Shown here one piece after another: positions 17,916 to 26,117 of a stretch of DNA of 64,000 nucleotides; the first letter of the stretch is position 1; every line of letters begins with the position of its first letter. Under the pieces are notes generated by a model. That model saw only the letters and a program-made list of their open reading frames with translations. It did no database searches and had not been told where the DNA came from. Source of the stretch: Ignavibacteriales bacterium (GTDB lineage: Bacteria > Bacteroidota > Ignavibacteria > Ignavibacteriales > Melioribacteraceae); the NCBI GenBank assembly GCA_021740915.1, contig JAIOYW010000006.1, positions 62,001-126,000 on the forward strand, given 5' to 3'. The position numbers were made by a program, and so were the translations under genes.

Positions 17916-18051
17916 TTTTGCCTCCGGCATTTATTATTAATTGAATATCTTTACCCTTTGGACATAATGAATCGGGGCAGAGGTTTAATTTTGAAAACAT
18001 TTAAACCAATTTTATCAGAGTCGTGTCTAATGTTTACAAGCATTTAAGCGC

Positions 18052-18600
18052 ATGGAACCGGAAAAAGATATTGATTTAGTAAAAGCGTTTATAGATGGTG
18101 ATGAATCAGCTTTTAACAGGTTAGTTTTCATGTACCAGAAAAAAATATATCATATAGCACGAAATATTACCGGCAATCATCTTGATGCCGATGAGGTTAC
18201 TCAGGAGGTGCTTATTGTGATGTATTCAAAACTGAAAGATTTCCGTTTTGAGGCAGGACTTTATACCTGGATATACAGAATTACCTACACGCGCGCAATT
18301 AATCAGGTAAGGAAAAACTCAGTCAGAAAGTTTTTTTCTCTTGATGATGAAAGCGCACAGGAATTAACCTCCTCAGGCAATTTTGTACATGAATATGAAA
18401 ACCGGGAAAAGATCGACCGGATCAGAACGGTCATGGATGAGTTGCCGGTCAAACAAAGAGAAGTTTTTACTCTGCGGAATTTCGAAAACCTGACGTATGA
18501 GGAAATATCTTCTATTACCGGAAAAACTGTCGGCGCATTAAAAGCCAATTATTTTCACGCGCTAAAAAAAGTTACGGAGCTAATGAATGAAAACAGATGA
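18052..18600 (+). CDS. ECF RNA polymerase sigma factor
   Basis: 182 residues, sigma-70 family, ECF group. Region 2 contains NRLVFMYQKKIYHIARNITGN and DADEVTQEVLIVMY (about 40-60), and FEAGLYTWIYRITYTRAIN. Region 4 has LPVKQREVFTLRNFENLTYEEISSITG with a helix-turn-helix ending KTVGALKANYFHALKK. It overlaps the next gene by 14 bases, the usual arrangement with a cognate anti-sigma factor. No clear ribosome binding site is seen before the ATG. Confidence 0.94.
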   Translation: MEPEKDIDLVKAFIDGDESAFNRLVFMYQKKIYHIARNITGNHLDADEVTQEVLIVMYSKLKDFRFEAGLYTWIYRITYTRAINQVRKNSVRKFFSLDDESAQELTSSGNFVHEYENREKIDRIRTVMDELPVKQREVFTLRNFENLTYEEISSITGKTVGALKANYFHALKKVTELMNENR

Positions 18601-19201
18601 TAAAATTTTAAAATATCTCGCGGGAATTCTTGAAGGCGAGGAATTGATTAAATTCGAAAAAGAACTCAGTGAAGATTCCGGGCGCAGGGAACAGGTAAAT
18701 CAGTATAATTTTTTCCTGGCAGATGTGAATAAGGATCTGAAGCAGACAGTAAGTGATCATTACTTTACTTCATTATTGCCGAAAGTTCGGGAAAAGATAA
18801 GTGCCAAGGATAGAAGTAATTCCCTCTATGGCTACTTCAGGTATGCAGCCGGTATGGCAATGATAGTCCTTGCGTTTTTTACCGGAAGATCGTTTATCCC
18901 CGATTTTCAGGAAATGGATTCATCGCTGCTTACTGCTTTTGAAATTCAGGAGATTATGAATTCAAATGGCAATGAATTTTCATTATATTTAAACGAGAGA
19001 GATTTAACTGACTTCAGCCAATATTCAGCAGATTTCTCACACTATGATGAATCGTTACTTGATGAGTTTATGGCTTCAGAGAATTCTTTCGATGAAACTA
19101 ATGTATTAGGAATTTTAGATGATATTGTTTATACGGAACAACTTTCTGATTCTGTATTTAACAATATTTACGACCAGTTAAAGGGAAAAGAGATTTTTTA
19201 G
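18587..19201 (+). CDS. probable membrane anti-sigma factor
   Basis: 204 residues. The N-terminal ~80 are cytoplasmic and helical. One membrane segment lies at about 84-103 (FRYAAGMAMIVLAFFTGRSF), followed by an acidic periplasmic domain rich in Ser, Asp and Glu. No HxxxCxxC zinc motif is present. Assignment rests on the 14-base overlap with the ECF sigma gene and the one-TM topology. Domain family was not recognised. Confidence 0.65.
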   Translation: MKTDDKILKYLAGILEGEELIKFEKELSEDSGRREQVNQYNFFLADVNKDLKQTVSDHYFTSLLPKVREKISAKDRSNSLYGYFRYAAGMAMIVLAFFTGRSFIPDFQEMDSSLLTAFEIQEIMNSNGNEFSLYLNERDLTDFSQYSADFSHYDESLLDEFMASENSFDETNVLGILDDIVYTEQLSDSVFNNIYDQLKGKEIF

Positions 19202-19209
19202 GTGATATT

Positions 19210-19698
19210 ATGAAAAAATATACATACATCATTTTATTTGCTTTGTTTTTCTATGTGAATACTAATGCCCAATTAGGGCCACCACATCAGTACGGTCAGG
19301 AAAATGGAAGGATCGAGCAGTTAGCAAGAGTTAAACTGATAGAGATTCTTAAACTTGATGAGCAGGATATGCTGCGTTTCTTCAACCGGCGGACGACATA
19401 TCTAGATAAGCAGCGAGAACTTGCACTTAAAAGAGATGAAATATTAGACCGTCTGACTGTGAAAGTTAAAAAGAATGAGGAAGACAAAAAGAATGAAATT
19501 GCTTTAAAGGGCGATCTCGACCAGATTTTCCAACTCGAAAAACAAATCATAGATGAACGGGCAACATATATGAATTCTTTAAAAGATATTCTTAGCGAGG
19601 TCCAGCTTGCCAACTATATTTTGTTCGAGATCAAATTTAAGCGGGAATTAAGAGATGCAGTCATGGAGAATCGTCCAAGAGGAAGAGGACGGAAGTGA
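19210..19698 (+). CDS. exported Spy-like/coiled-coil protein
   Basis: 162 residues with a signal peptide (YTYIILFALFFYVNTNAQ). The rest is helical and highly charged: ARVKLIEILKLDEQDMLRFFNRR, then a Lys/Glu-rich coiled coil, ending RPRGRGRK. The arrangement resembles LTxxQ-type periplasmic proteins but the motif itself is not clear. It lies 8 bases after the anti-sigma gene, so it belongs to the ECF operon and is a likely sensor or target of that stress response. Confidence 0.6.
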   Translation: MKKYTYIILFALFFYVNTNAQLGPPHQYGQENGRIEQLARVKLIEILKLDEQDMLRFFNRRTTYLDKQRELALKRDEILDRLTVKVKKNEEDKKNEIALKGDLDQIFQLEKQIIDERATYMNSLKDILSEVQLANYILFEIKFKRELRDAVMENRPRGRGRK

Positions 19699-19790
19699 AA
19701 CTTTCTGACGGGAAGATTGTAAAAAAAATAATAAATTTGTGACCGGTTGATTTTAAATCAATATACCATTAAATTTGTTACCTGTTTTTT

Positions 19791-19874
19791 GCGGAAGTGG
19801 TGAAATTGGTATACACGCTATCTTGAGGGGGTAGTGCCCGTTAGGGCGTGCGGGTTCAAGTCCCGCCTTCCGCA
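19791..19874 (+). tRNA. tRNA-Leu (anticodon GAG)
   Basis: GCGGAAG (19791-19797) pairs with CTTCCGC (19867-19873), and A19874 is the discriminator. The anticodon stem CTATC/GGTAG encloses the loop TTGAGGG, giving anticodon GAG (reads CUC/CUU). A long variable arm (TGCCCGTTAGGGCG) and the T-arm GCGGGTTCAAGTCCCGC confirm a class II leucine tRNA. The 3' CCA is not encoded. Confidence 0.95.
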
Positions 19875-19914
19875 CAACCGGTTTTTTGTTAACCCCCAAA
19901 ACAAAGGTTCAATA

Positions 19915-20679
19915 ATGATCAAAAAGCTTTTATTATTCGCGGGAATAGTACTATTTGCCGCTTCAATGGCTAATGCACAAAAACTCGAAGAAAATGCAGA
20001 GGCTGGAAAGTCATATAACGAAGGAAATAAACTTCGTAATCAGGGTAACTATGCCGGGGCAGTTGAAAAATATGATGAAGCCCTTAAATCCTCTAAAGAT
20101 TACCGCATCTATTACCAGAAAGGCGTTACGCTTAAATCGCTTAATAAATATGAAGATGCCGAAAAAACTTTGCTTGAATGTGCTAAACAAAAACCGGATT
20201 TCGATTTAGTTTACAATGCACTTGGCAGCACATATTACGCTGACAATAAATTTTTGGAAGCTGTTGAAAATTTCAAAAAATTTGGTGAATTAACTAAGAA
20301 GAAAGACCTGAAGAAAAAAGCTGACGAGAATATTTCACGTTCATATGCAAAGCTTGGTCTTAATGCAAAAAATGATGGTAACTACGAAAAATCTATTGAG
20401 TACCTTTCCGAAGCTGTGAAATTTATGGATTACGATGCTGCTTATCTCGCCCTTGCACAGGTTTATATTGAGAGCGGTAAATATGATCAGGGACTCGAAG
20501 CTGCTGATAAGGCTATTAATTACCGTAAGAGCATTAGCAAAGGCGGCCCCTATTATTTCAAGGGTCTCGCTTTTAAGAATAAGAACGATAAAACAAAAGC
20601 TATCGAGAATTTTGAACTGGCTAAAGCCGACCCTCAGTATAAAGCAACTTCAGAATACGAGCTCAAACTTTTAAAGTAA
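19915..20679 (+). CDS. exported tetratricopeptide-repeat protein
   Basis: 254 residues from the ATG at 19915; the reading frame extends upstream into the tRNA, so earlier starts are unreal. A signal peptide (KKLLLFAGIVLFAASMANAQ) is followed by several TPR units, for example YNEGNKLRNQGNYAGAVEKYDEAL and YNALGSTYYADNKFLEAVENFKKF. TPR proteins are binding scaffolds; the partner is unknown. It is monocistronic between the tRNA gene and a terminator at 20703. Confidence 0.85.
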   Translation: MIKKLLLFAGIVLFAASMANAQKLEENAEAGKSYNEGNKLRNQGNYAGAVEKYDEALKSSKDYRIYYQKGVTLKSLNKYEDAEKTLLECAKQKPDFDLVYNALGSTYYADNKFLEAVENFKKFGELTKKKDLKKKADENISRSYAKLGLNAKNDGNYEKSIEYLSEAVKFMDYDAAYLALAQVYIESGKYDQGLEAADKAINYRKSISKGGPYYFKGLAFKNKNDKTKAIENFELAKADPQYKATSEYELKLLK

Positions 20680-20990
20680 ATATTAGCGTAAAAAGATTTT
20701 GAAAATCCGTCCCAATACCAGGACGGATTTTTTTTACCCTTCTCTATCCACGACCTCAGTTAGGTATGAAATTTAATCCATTCCATAGGAAATAATGAAT
20801 AATCTATTTTAATTTGCCCGTTATTTCCGATGATCAAAAAATAATTTTAATTATTAGGGCGTTCGTCTATTAAATTGCTCCCAAAATAATCTTTATATTT
20901 TCGCGAATATTATTTTTCATTTATATAAGCTTTAATCCTTCTCCTGTGCGCGAATTGGTTTATCAAATAATAAGAAGTTTTTGAGTAAAT
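20680..20990. other. intergenic stretch with only a terminator
   Basis: After the terminator at 20703-20737 the remaining ~250 bases are AT-rich. They probably hold the promoter of the next gene, but I cannot name a clear -35/-10 pair. No coding frame is seen. Confidence 0.5.
20703..20737 (+). terminator. terminator after the TPR gene
   Basis: AAATCCGTCC (20703-20712) pairs perfectly with GGACGGATTT (20721-20730), followed by more Ts. It is a strong intrinsic terminator. Confidence 0.9.
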
Positions 20991-21519
20991 ATGATCAGCG
21001 AGCTAAAAAATGTGCTGCTAAATTGTCATAAATCGGAAATGATATTATATCTCAGGACAAATCCCGATTCCATTAAGGAAGCAGTGGCATTAGCTCTGTC
21101 AGAAGAGCAGCCTCTTGCCTGGAGGGCAGCCTGGTTGCTGAGCGGCTCCATGGCGGAAAATGATAGCCGGTTTTCATACTTATACCGGGGCTATCCTTAG
21201 TTCATTAAAAAACAGGAAGGATGGACATCAAAGGGAACTTATCAAGATACTGTTAAATTTAGATATCAATGAAGAATATGAAGGTTTGCTTTTTGATATA
21301 TGTATGAATATCTGGGAACAGATTGGAAAGAATCCGTCTGTTCGGGTAATGGCATTCCGGTTTATACTCAAAATGGCTGAAAAGTATCCGGAAATATCAA
21401 ATGAAATACAATTCATCACTCAGAAGCATTACCTTGAGACGCTTTCACCGGGAGTGCAACGTTCTGTCGAGAAATTGCTGCAAAAACATAAAATCACATC
21501 CAAAACAGCAAGAAAATAA
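20991..21519 (+). pseudogene. conserved helical-repeat-like protein, split by a +1 frameshift
   Basis: Two overlapping frames make one coherent protein. Frame one (20991-21200) reads MISELKNVLLNCHKSE to WLLSGSMAENDSRF; frame two continues HTYTGAILSSLKNRKDGHQ to a stop at 21519. The shift point is the TTTT at 21171-21174; removing one T would join them into about 175 residues. The helical content and the phrases AWRAAWLL and PSVRVMAFRFILKMA recall HEAT-like repeats. It may be a real frameshift mutation, an assembly error in a homopolymer, or recoding. Function is unknown. Confidence 0.65.
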
Positions 21520-21666
21520 TAACTTATTTCGCATATTCAAATCATTAATCACGGGATGGCTCTATTCCATCTTTCTATTAATTATCTGACTTATTTATTG
21601 CATTTCCGTTTAGTATTTATCTTTCGTAATTTTACAAGTTTAATTTGAAAATACTTTATTCAAAAT

Positions 21667-23142
21667 TTGGTGAATATAATTATCTCAACTTTATTAATTC
21701 TTGTTTCAGTAATAGTAATTACGGCTTTGCTTACTGAAAGTCTTGCAGCGAAAGGAATTATCCATAAGGAGATTGCCCGGAAAATTCTTCACCTCACTGC
21801 CGGGGTCTGTGCCGCTCTGAGTCTTACTTTTGAGGGTGTTGAAATATTTCTCTATAGTGCAGGGATTTTAGCCGCTATTTTCAATTTTATTGCCGTGAGA
21901 AAAAATATATTCAAGGGAATCCACAATGGTAACAGAAAAAGCTTCGGGATCTTTTATTTGCCCCTGTCATTTCTTTTTCTTGTTTATATAAGGCAGTTCT
22001 TTCCTTCTGAAGCATTTTATGCAATGCTTATCCTGGCTCTCTCAGATTCACTCGCTGCGCTTGCAGGATTATTTATCCCCGGAAAAAAATTCAACCTGAC
22101 CGGAGATGCTAAGTCTTTCCCCGGTTCCTCTGCGTTTTTTATCACTACTTTCCTCATCCTTTTCATTGGGAATATTTCACAGGGTGTAAATTCGGTCTTT
22201 ATACATTATAACGAATTCGAAAAAATAATTGCCTTCTTCTCGATTGGCATTATTCTTACCGCTTTTGAGGCAATTTCTTCAAGGGGTACTGATAACCTAA
22301 CCGTCCCGGTTGCTTCTGTTTTTCTGCTTATTGTATTTGCCAATGGTCAGGCAGGACTTCCACTCAATTTCTTCACCGGTATATTTTTATCTGCAATTGT
22401 TGCTACAATTTCTTTCAGGGTTGGTTTCCTCACGTCTGATGGTTCTGTTGCCACATTTTTGCTTGCGGGATTTATTTTTGGACTCGGCGGATGGAAATGG
22501 AGTATGCCGATACTGACTTTTTTTATTCTTTCAAGTCTGCTTTCCAAATTCAGAAAAAAAAGAAACCAGAAAGTCGAACTTTATTTCGAAAAGACCGGTA
22601 CGAGGGATTGGCTTCAGGTGGCAGCTAATGGCGGTTTAGGAGGTGTTATCATCTGTTTTGCCCAGATATACCCGGGCGATTTCTGGTATCTTATATATAT
22701 TGCCTCTCTTGCCGCAGTTTGTGCTGACACGTGGGGAACTGAGATTGGAACACTTTGGAAAACTAAAACTATCAGTGTTCTTAATTTTAGAGTAGTCGAA
22801 CAGGGTGTTTCCGGTGGTATTTCTCTTCCCGGGACTTTGGGTGTGCTGACCGGAGCTTTTATTGTGGCACTTTCCGGACTTCACTGGAGTACTATGCCAG
22901 CTGGCCCATATTTACTTCTAATGCTTTTTTCCGGTGTACTTGGAAGTTTTTTTGACAGTGTCCTCGGAGCAACCCTGCAGGTACAATATAAGTGCAATGT
23001 CTGCGGTAAACAAACAGAAAGGGAAATACACTGTAGTGACCGGACTATGCAATCATCCGGAATAAGCTGGATTAATAATGATGTGGTTAATCTGCTCGCG
23101 GGTATTTGCGGCTCCATTGCTGTAGGGCTCATTATATTATGA
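21667..23142 (+). CDS. membrane protein: phytol/dolichol-kinase-like domain fused to DUF92
   Basis: 491 residues and a dozen or so membrane segments. Residues ~1-210 resemble the phytol/dolichol kinase and CDP-diglyceride synthetase-like group (KEIARKILHLTAGV early, ALSDSLAALAGLF about 125-137, GDAKSFPGSSAFF). Residues ~225-491 are a DUF92 domain (TMEM19/VTE6 group): SDGSVATFLLAGFIFGLGG, RDWLQVAANGGLGG, ADTWGTEIG and SLPGTLGVLTGAF. In plants VTE5 phosphorylates phytol and VTE6 phosphorylates phytyl phosphate, so a single protein making an isoprenyl diphosphate from the alcohol is plausible. It overlaps the following TPR gene by 4 bases. The start appears to be GTG or TTG. Confidence 0.8.
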   Translation: MVNIIISTLLILVSVIVITALLTESLAAKGIIHKEIARKILHLTAGVCAALSLTFEGVEIFLYSAGILAAIFNFIAVRKNIFKGIHNGNRKSFGIFYLPLSFLFLVYIRQFFPSEAFYAMLILALSDSLAALAGLFIPGKKFNLTGDAKSFPGSSAFFITTFLILFIGNISQGVNSVFIHYNEFEKIIAFFSIGIILTAFEAISSRGTDNLTVPVASVFLLIVFANGQAGLPLNFFTGIFLSAIVATISFRVGFLTSDGSVATFLLAGFIFGLGGWKWSMPILTFFILSSLLSKFRKKRNQKVELYFEKTGTRDWLQVAANGGLGGVIICFAQIYPGDFWYLIYIASLAAVCADTWGTEIGTLWKTKTISVLNFRVVEQGVSGGISLPGTLGVLTGAFIVALSGLHWSTMPAGPYLLLMLFSGVLGSFFDSVLGATLQVQYKCNVCGKQTEREIHCSDRTMQSSGISWINNDVVNLLAGICGSIAVGLIIL

Positions 23143-26117
23143 TTATTATGATTAGAAAACTATTCTTTATCCTTTTTATTCTTAGCATAAATAAAGCTGT
23201 TTATGCGGGTCCTGCCAAGTATTTTGAGGCGATGTCGCATTATAGGTCTGCAGACTACGCTATTGCCTACGAAATATTTTCAAAGGTTGCTCTATCCGGT
23301 GATATTGATGAGCAGTTACGCGCTTCCGCAGAATTTTATAAAGGAGAATGCCTCCTTGGGCTGAGAGATGCAGACGGCGCTATTATTGCATTTGAAAATT
23401 TTATTGACAAATATTCTTCTTCAGCATTTACTGATTTGGTATATTACAAATTAGGAACATTGTACTATAAGAACACTCAGTATTTTTGGGCAAGACATTA
23501 TCTTACAATGTTGATCAGGAATTATCCGGAGAGCTATTATGCCGGAACAGCTTATTATTGGATAGGACAAGCTTTTCTTAATGAGAATAAGACTGCGGAA
23601 GCAGAAAAATTTTTTCGGGAAGCAATTTCTTCAAGAATAAATAACCGGTTCATCGACTATAGTATTTATAGTCTTGCGAACCTTTACGAAAAAACCGGCG
23701 AACTTGAGAATGCGATTTCGTATTATGACGAACTATTGACATATTATCAAACCAGCAGTCTTGCTCCTTTTGCCCAACTTCGAATTGGTATATGTTATTT
23801 TATACTCAAGGATTACGATAGTGCAGTACTTGAACTTTCTGATCCGCTTATAGGTAAATTACCGTTCGAAGCTATCGGCGAAGCTAAATCGATGCTTGCA
23901 ACATCATTTTTCAGATTGAAAGAATACGAAAATGCCTCGAATACTTTCAGGGAAATGCTTGATCGTTATTCATCCATTGAGATGAATCCCGCTGTTTTAT
24001 TCGGGCTTGCCTGGGTAAATTTCCAGCTCGAAAACTATGGTGAATCACAGAAAATATTCGAACAGCTTTCTGAATCGCCGATTGATTCGATATCTTCAAA
24101 ATCCAAATTCTGGCTTGGTGAAAATTATCGCTATTCTGGCAATTCGGTAAAGGCACTAGAGAAATACGAAAATTTTATTAATAAATATCCATCTCATTAT
24201 CTCACTCCAATCGCCCGGTTTAATATCGGGGTGATTTATTTTAATGATTCTCAGACTGAAAAGGCTGCTGCCTATCTTCGTTCGGTTGTAAAATCAAATG
24301 ACGATAACACTAATGGAAGAGCGCTTACTCTGCTGGGAGAGATAAGCCTTTTTAACAGTGATTTTCCGACAGCCGAAGGATATTTCCGCGAATGTCTCAG
24401 AATAAGGAACCTGCGTGACGACAGCGCGAACCGTTCTACTCTTGGGTTGGCTGTTGCACAGTACTATAAGGGTGAGTATAACGATGCTATTGTCAATCTG
24501 AATTACCTTTCCGATAAGTTTAAAAGATTCGAAAAAGACAGGGTCGCTTATTATTTGGGAGAGTCTTTTTTTGCTCTTAGGGATTATGGAAATGCATTAC
24601 GGGCATTCAGCCGTGTCGGTATCGAAGATAATTCTATATATCTTAAAGCATTATACGGCAGGGCGTATTCACTGTTTAATCTTAAAGATTTTGCAAATGC
24701 ATCATATTATTTTAGTGAATTTCTAAAAATTGAATCTGACCGGAAATACAAAATTGATGCAACCTTAAGGTTGGCAGATAGTTATTACGGAACAAAGAAT
24801 TTTGATAAATCCACCTCTGTATATACTGATGCTTTCCGGAATTACAAAATGAATGAACTCGGTGATTTCGCAGCTTTTCAATACGGTCAGTCACTTTTTA
24901 ACTCTGGTAAGGGCAGCGAAGCGCTCTCAGTTTTTCAAAAACTTCAACGTGATTTTCCTCGATCAGCATATTCGGATGATTCGCAGTATTTCCTTGGCTG
25001 GATTAATTTCAAACTCCGGAATTATGAGACGGCGATCTCGGAGTATCGCAGGCTCGTAAGGTTATATCCTTCATCGAACCTCAGACCAATAGTTTATTAT
25101 TCAATAGGGGATGCTTACTACAATAAAGCAGAATATGATTCTGCGATTGCTTCATATCAGAAGCTGCTCGACGAATTCCCCCGTTCAGAATATGTTATTG
25201 ATGCAGTTAACGGTATCCAGTATAGCTGCATTGCTAAAGAGAATCCCGATCAGGCAGTGTCAATAATAGACAGGTTTGTCTCGTCCTATCCAATGGGTGA
25301 ACTTTCCGATAGAATTCTTTTTAAAAAAGGAGAGATCTATTATGCAGCCGGAGAATACTCTAAGGCTCAGACTGGATATAAGGAGCTGATAGCCACATAT
25401 CCCAGCAGCCTTCTAATACCCGATGCATACTATTGGATTGGTAAATCTGCACTTAGTGAAGGATATGAAGATAAAGCAATTTATAATTTTGAGATTGTGG
25501 TCAATTCTTATCTTTATACAAATATTGCCATTTCTGCTGCAATTGATCTCGGAACAATTTATGCAGGCAGAAAAGAGTATCAGAAAATAATTGAACTTTC
25601 AGATAGGACTATTGAAAATCTTAGGGAATCAGATCGGATTCCCGAAGTATATTTTTTAAAGGGTAAAGCCGAATTAAAGCTGAACGATAAATCACAGGCT
25701 TATAAGACTTTTGCTTTTCTTTCAACAAAATATGAATCGAGCATTTTTGCTTCCAAATCCAAAATTGAGGTCGGCAAATTTGAAATTGAGACCGGAAATC
25801 CCGCAAGAGCCGAGGAAATATTTGGGGAGATCACCCTCCTTCGTTCTGACGATATCGGAGCCGAGGCACAATATTATCTGGGAGTTTCTCTTCTGGAACA
25901 AAAAAAAATAGATGAAGCTATCAGTGCATTCGTCCGGGTTAGAACAGTTTATGCGCGATATGATGAATGGTATTCGCGTTCCTTACTAAAACTGGGTGAC
26001 TGTTATATTGAGAGAAAAGAAAAATTGAAAGCAAAAGAAATGTTCAGGGCTGTTGCTGAGAAACATAAAGACGATGAGATAGGCAAAGAAGCAAGAAAAA
26101 AACTGAGGAATTTATGA
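23139..26117 (+). CDS. giant exported TPR-repeat protein (YbgF/CpoB/BamD-like repeats)
   Basis: About 992 residues. The ATG at 23139 overlaps the DUF92 stop (ATGA); another ATG is at 23148. A signal peptide (KLFFILFILSINKAVYAG) is followed by TPR units along almost the whole length. Many have the spacing Y-x3-G-x2-Y-x6-A-x3-Y/F-x4-YP-x-S, such as FAAFQYGQSLFNSGKGSEAL and DAYYWIGKSALSEGYEDKAI. This is the TPR type of YbgF/CpoB and BamD, which act in the periplasm. It starts a coupled series with the barrel, HU/SPOR and ExbB/ExbD/TonB genes. Confidence 0.85.
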   Translation: MIIMIRKLFFILFILSINKAVYAGPAKYFEAMSHYRSADYAIAYEIFSKVALSGDIDEQLRASAEFYKGECLLGLRDADGAIIAFENFIDKYSSSAFTDLVYYKLGTLYYKNTQYFWARHYLTMLIRNYPESYYAGTAYYWIGQAFLNENKTAEAEKFFREAISSRINNRFIDYSIYSLANLYEKTGELENAISYYDELLTYYQTSSLAPFAQLRIGICYFILKDYDSAVLELSDPLIGKLPFEAIGEAKSMLATSFFRLKEYENASNTFREMLDRYSSIEMNPAVLFGLAWVNFQLENYGESQKIFEQLSESPIDSISSKSKFWLGENYRYSGNSVKALEKYENFINKYPSHYLTPIARFNIGVIYFNDSQTEKAAAYLRSVVKSNDDNTNGRALTLLGEISLFNSDFPTAEGYFRECLRIRNLRDDSANRSTLGLAVAQYYKGEYNDAIVNLNYLSDKFKRFEKDRVAYYLGESFFALRDYGNALRAFSRVGIEDNSIYLKALYGRAYSLFNLKDFANASYYFSEFLKIESDRKYKIDATLRLADSYYGTKNFDKSTSVYTDAFRNYKMNELGDFAAFQYGQSLFNSGKGSEALSVFQKLQRDFPRSAYSDDSQYFLGWINFKLRNYETAISEYRRLVRLYPSSNLRPIVYYSIGDAYYNKAEYDSAIASYQKLLDEFPRSEYVIDAVNGIQYSCIAKENPDQAVSIIDRFVSSYPMGELSDRILFKKGEIYYAAGEYSKAQTGYKELIATYPSSLLIPDAYYWIGKSALSEGYEDKAIYNFEIVVNSYLYTNIAISAAIDLGTIYAGRKEYQKIIELSDRTIENLRESDRIPEVYFLKGKAELKLNDKSQAYKTFAFLSTKYESSIFASKSKIEVGKFEIETGNPARAEEIFGEITLLRSDDIGAEAQYYLGVSLLEQKKIDEAISAFVRVRTVYARYDEWYSRSLLKLGDCYIERKEKLKAKEMFRAVAEKHKDDEIGKEARKKLRNL

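Noticed and set aside
19834-19914. An upstream extension of the TPR reading frame into the tRNA
   Set aside because: The extension runs through the tRNA-Leu gene. The ATG at 19915 is followed by a proper signal peptide.
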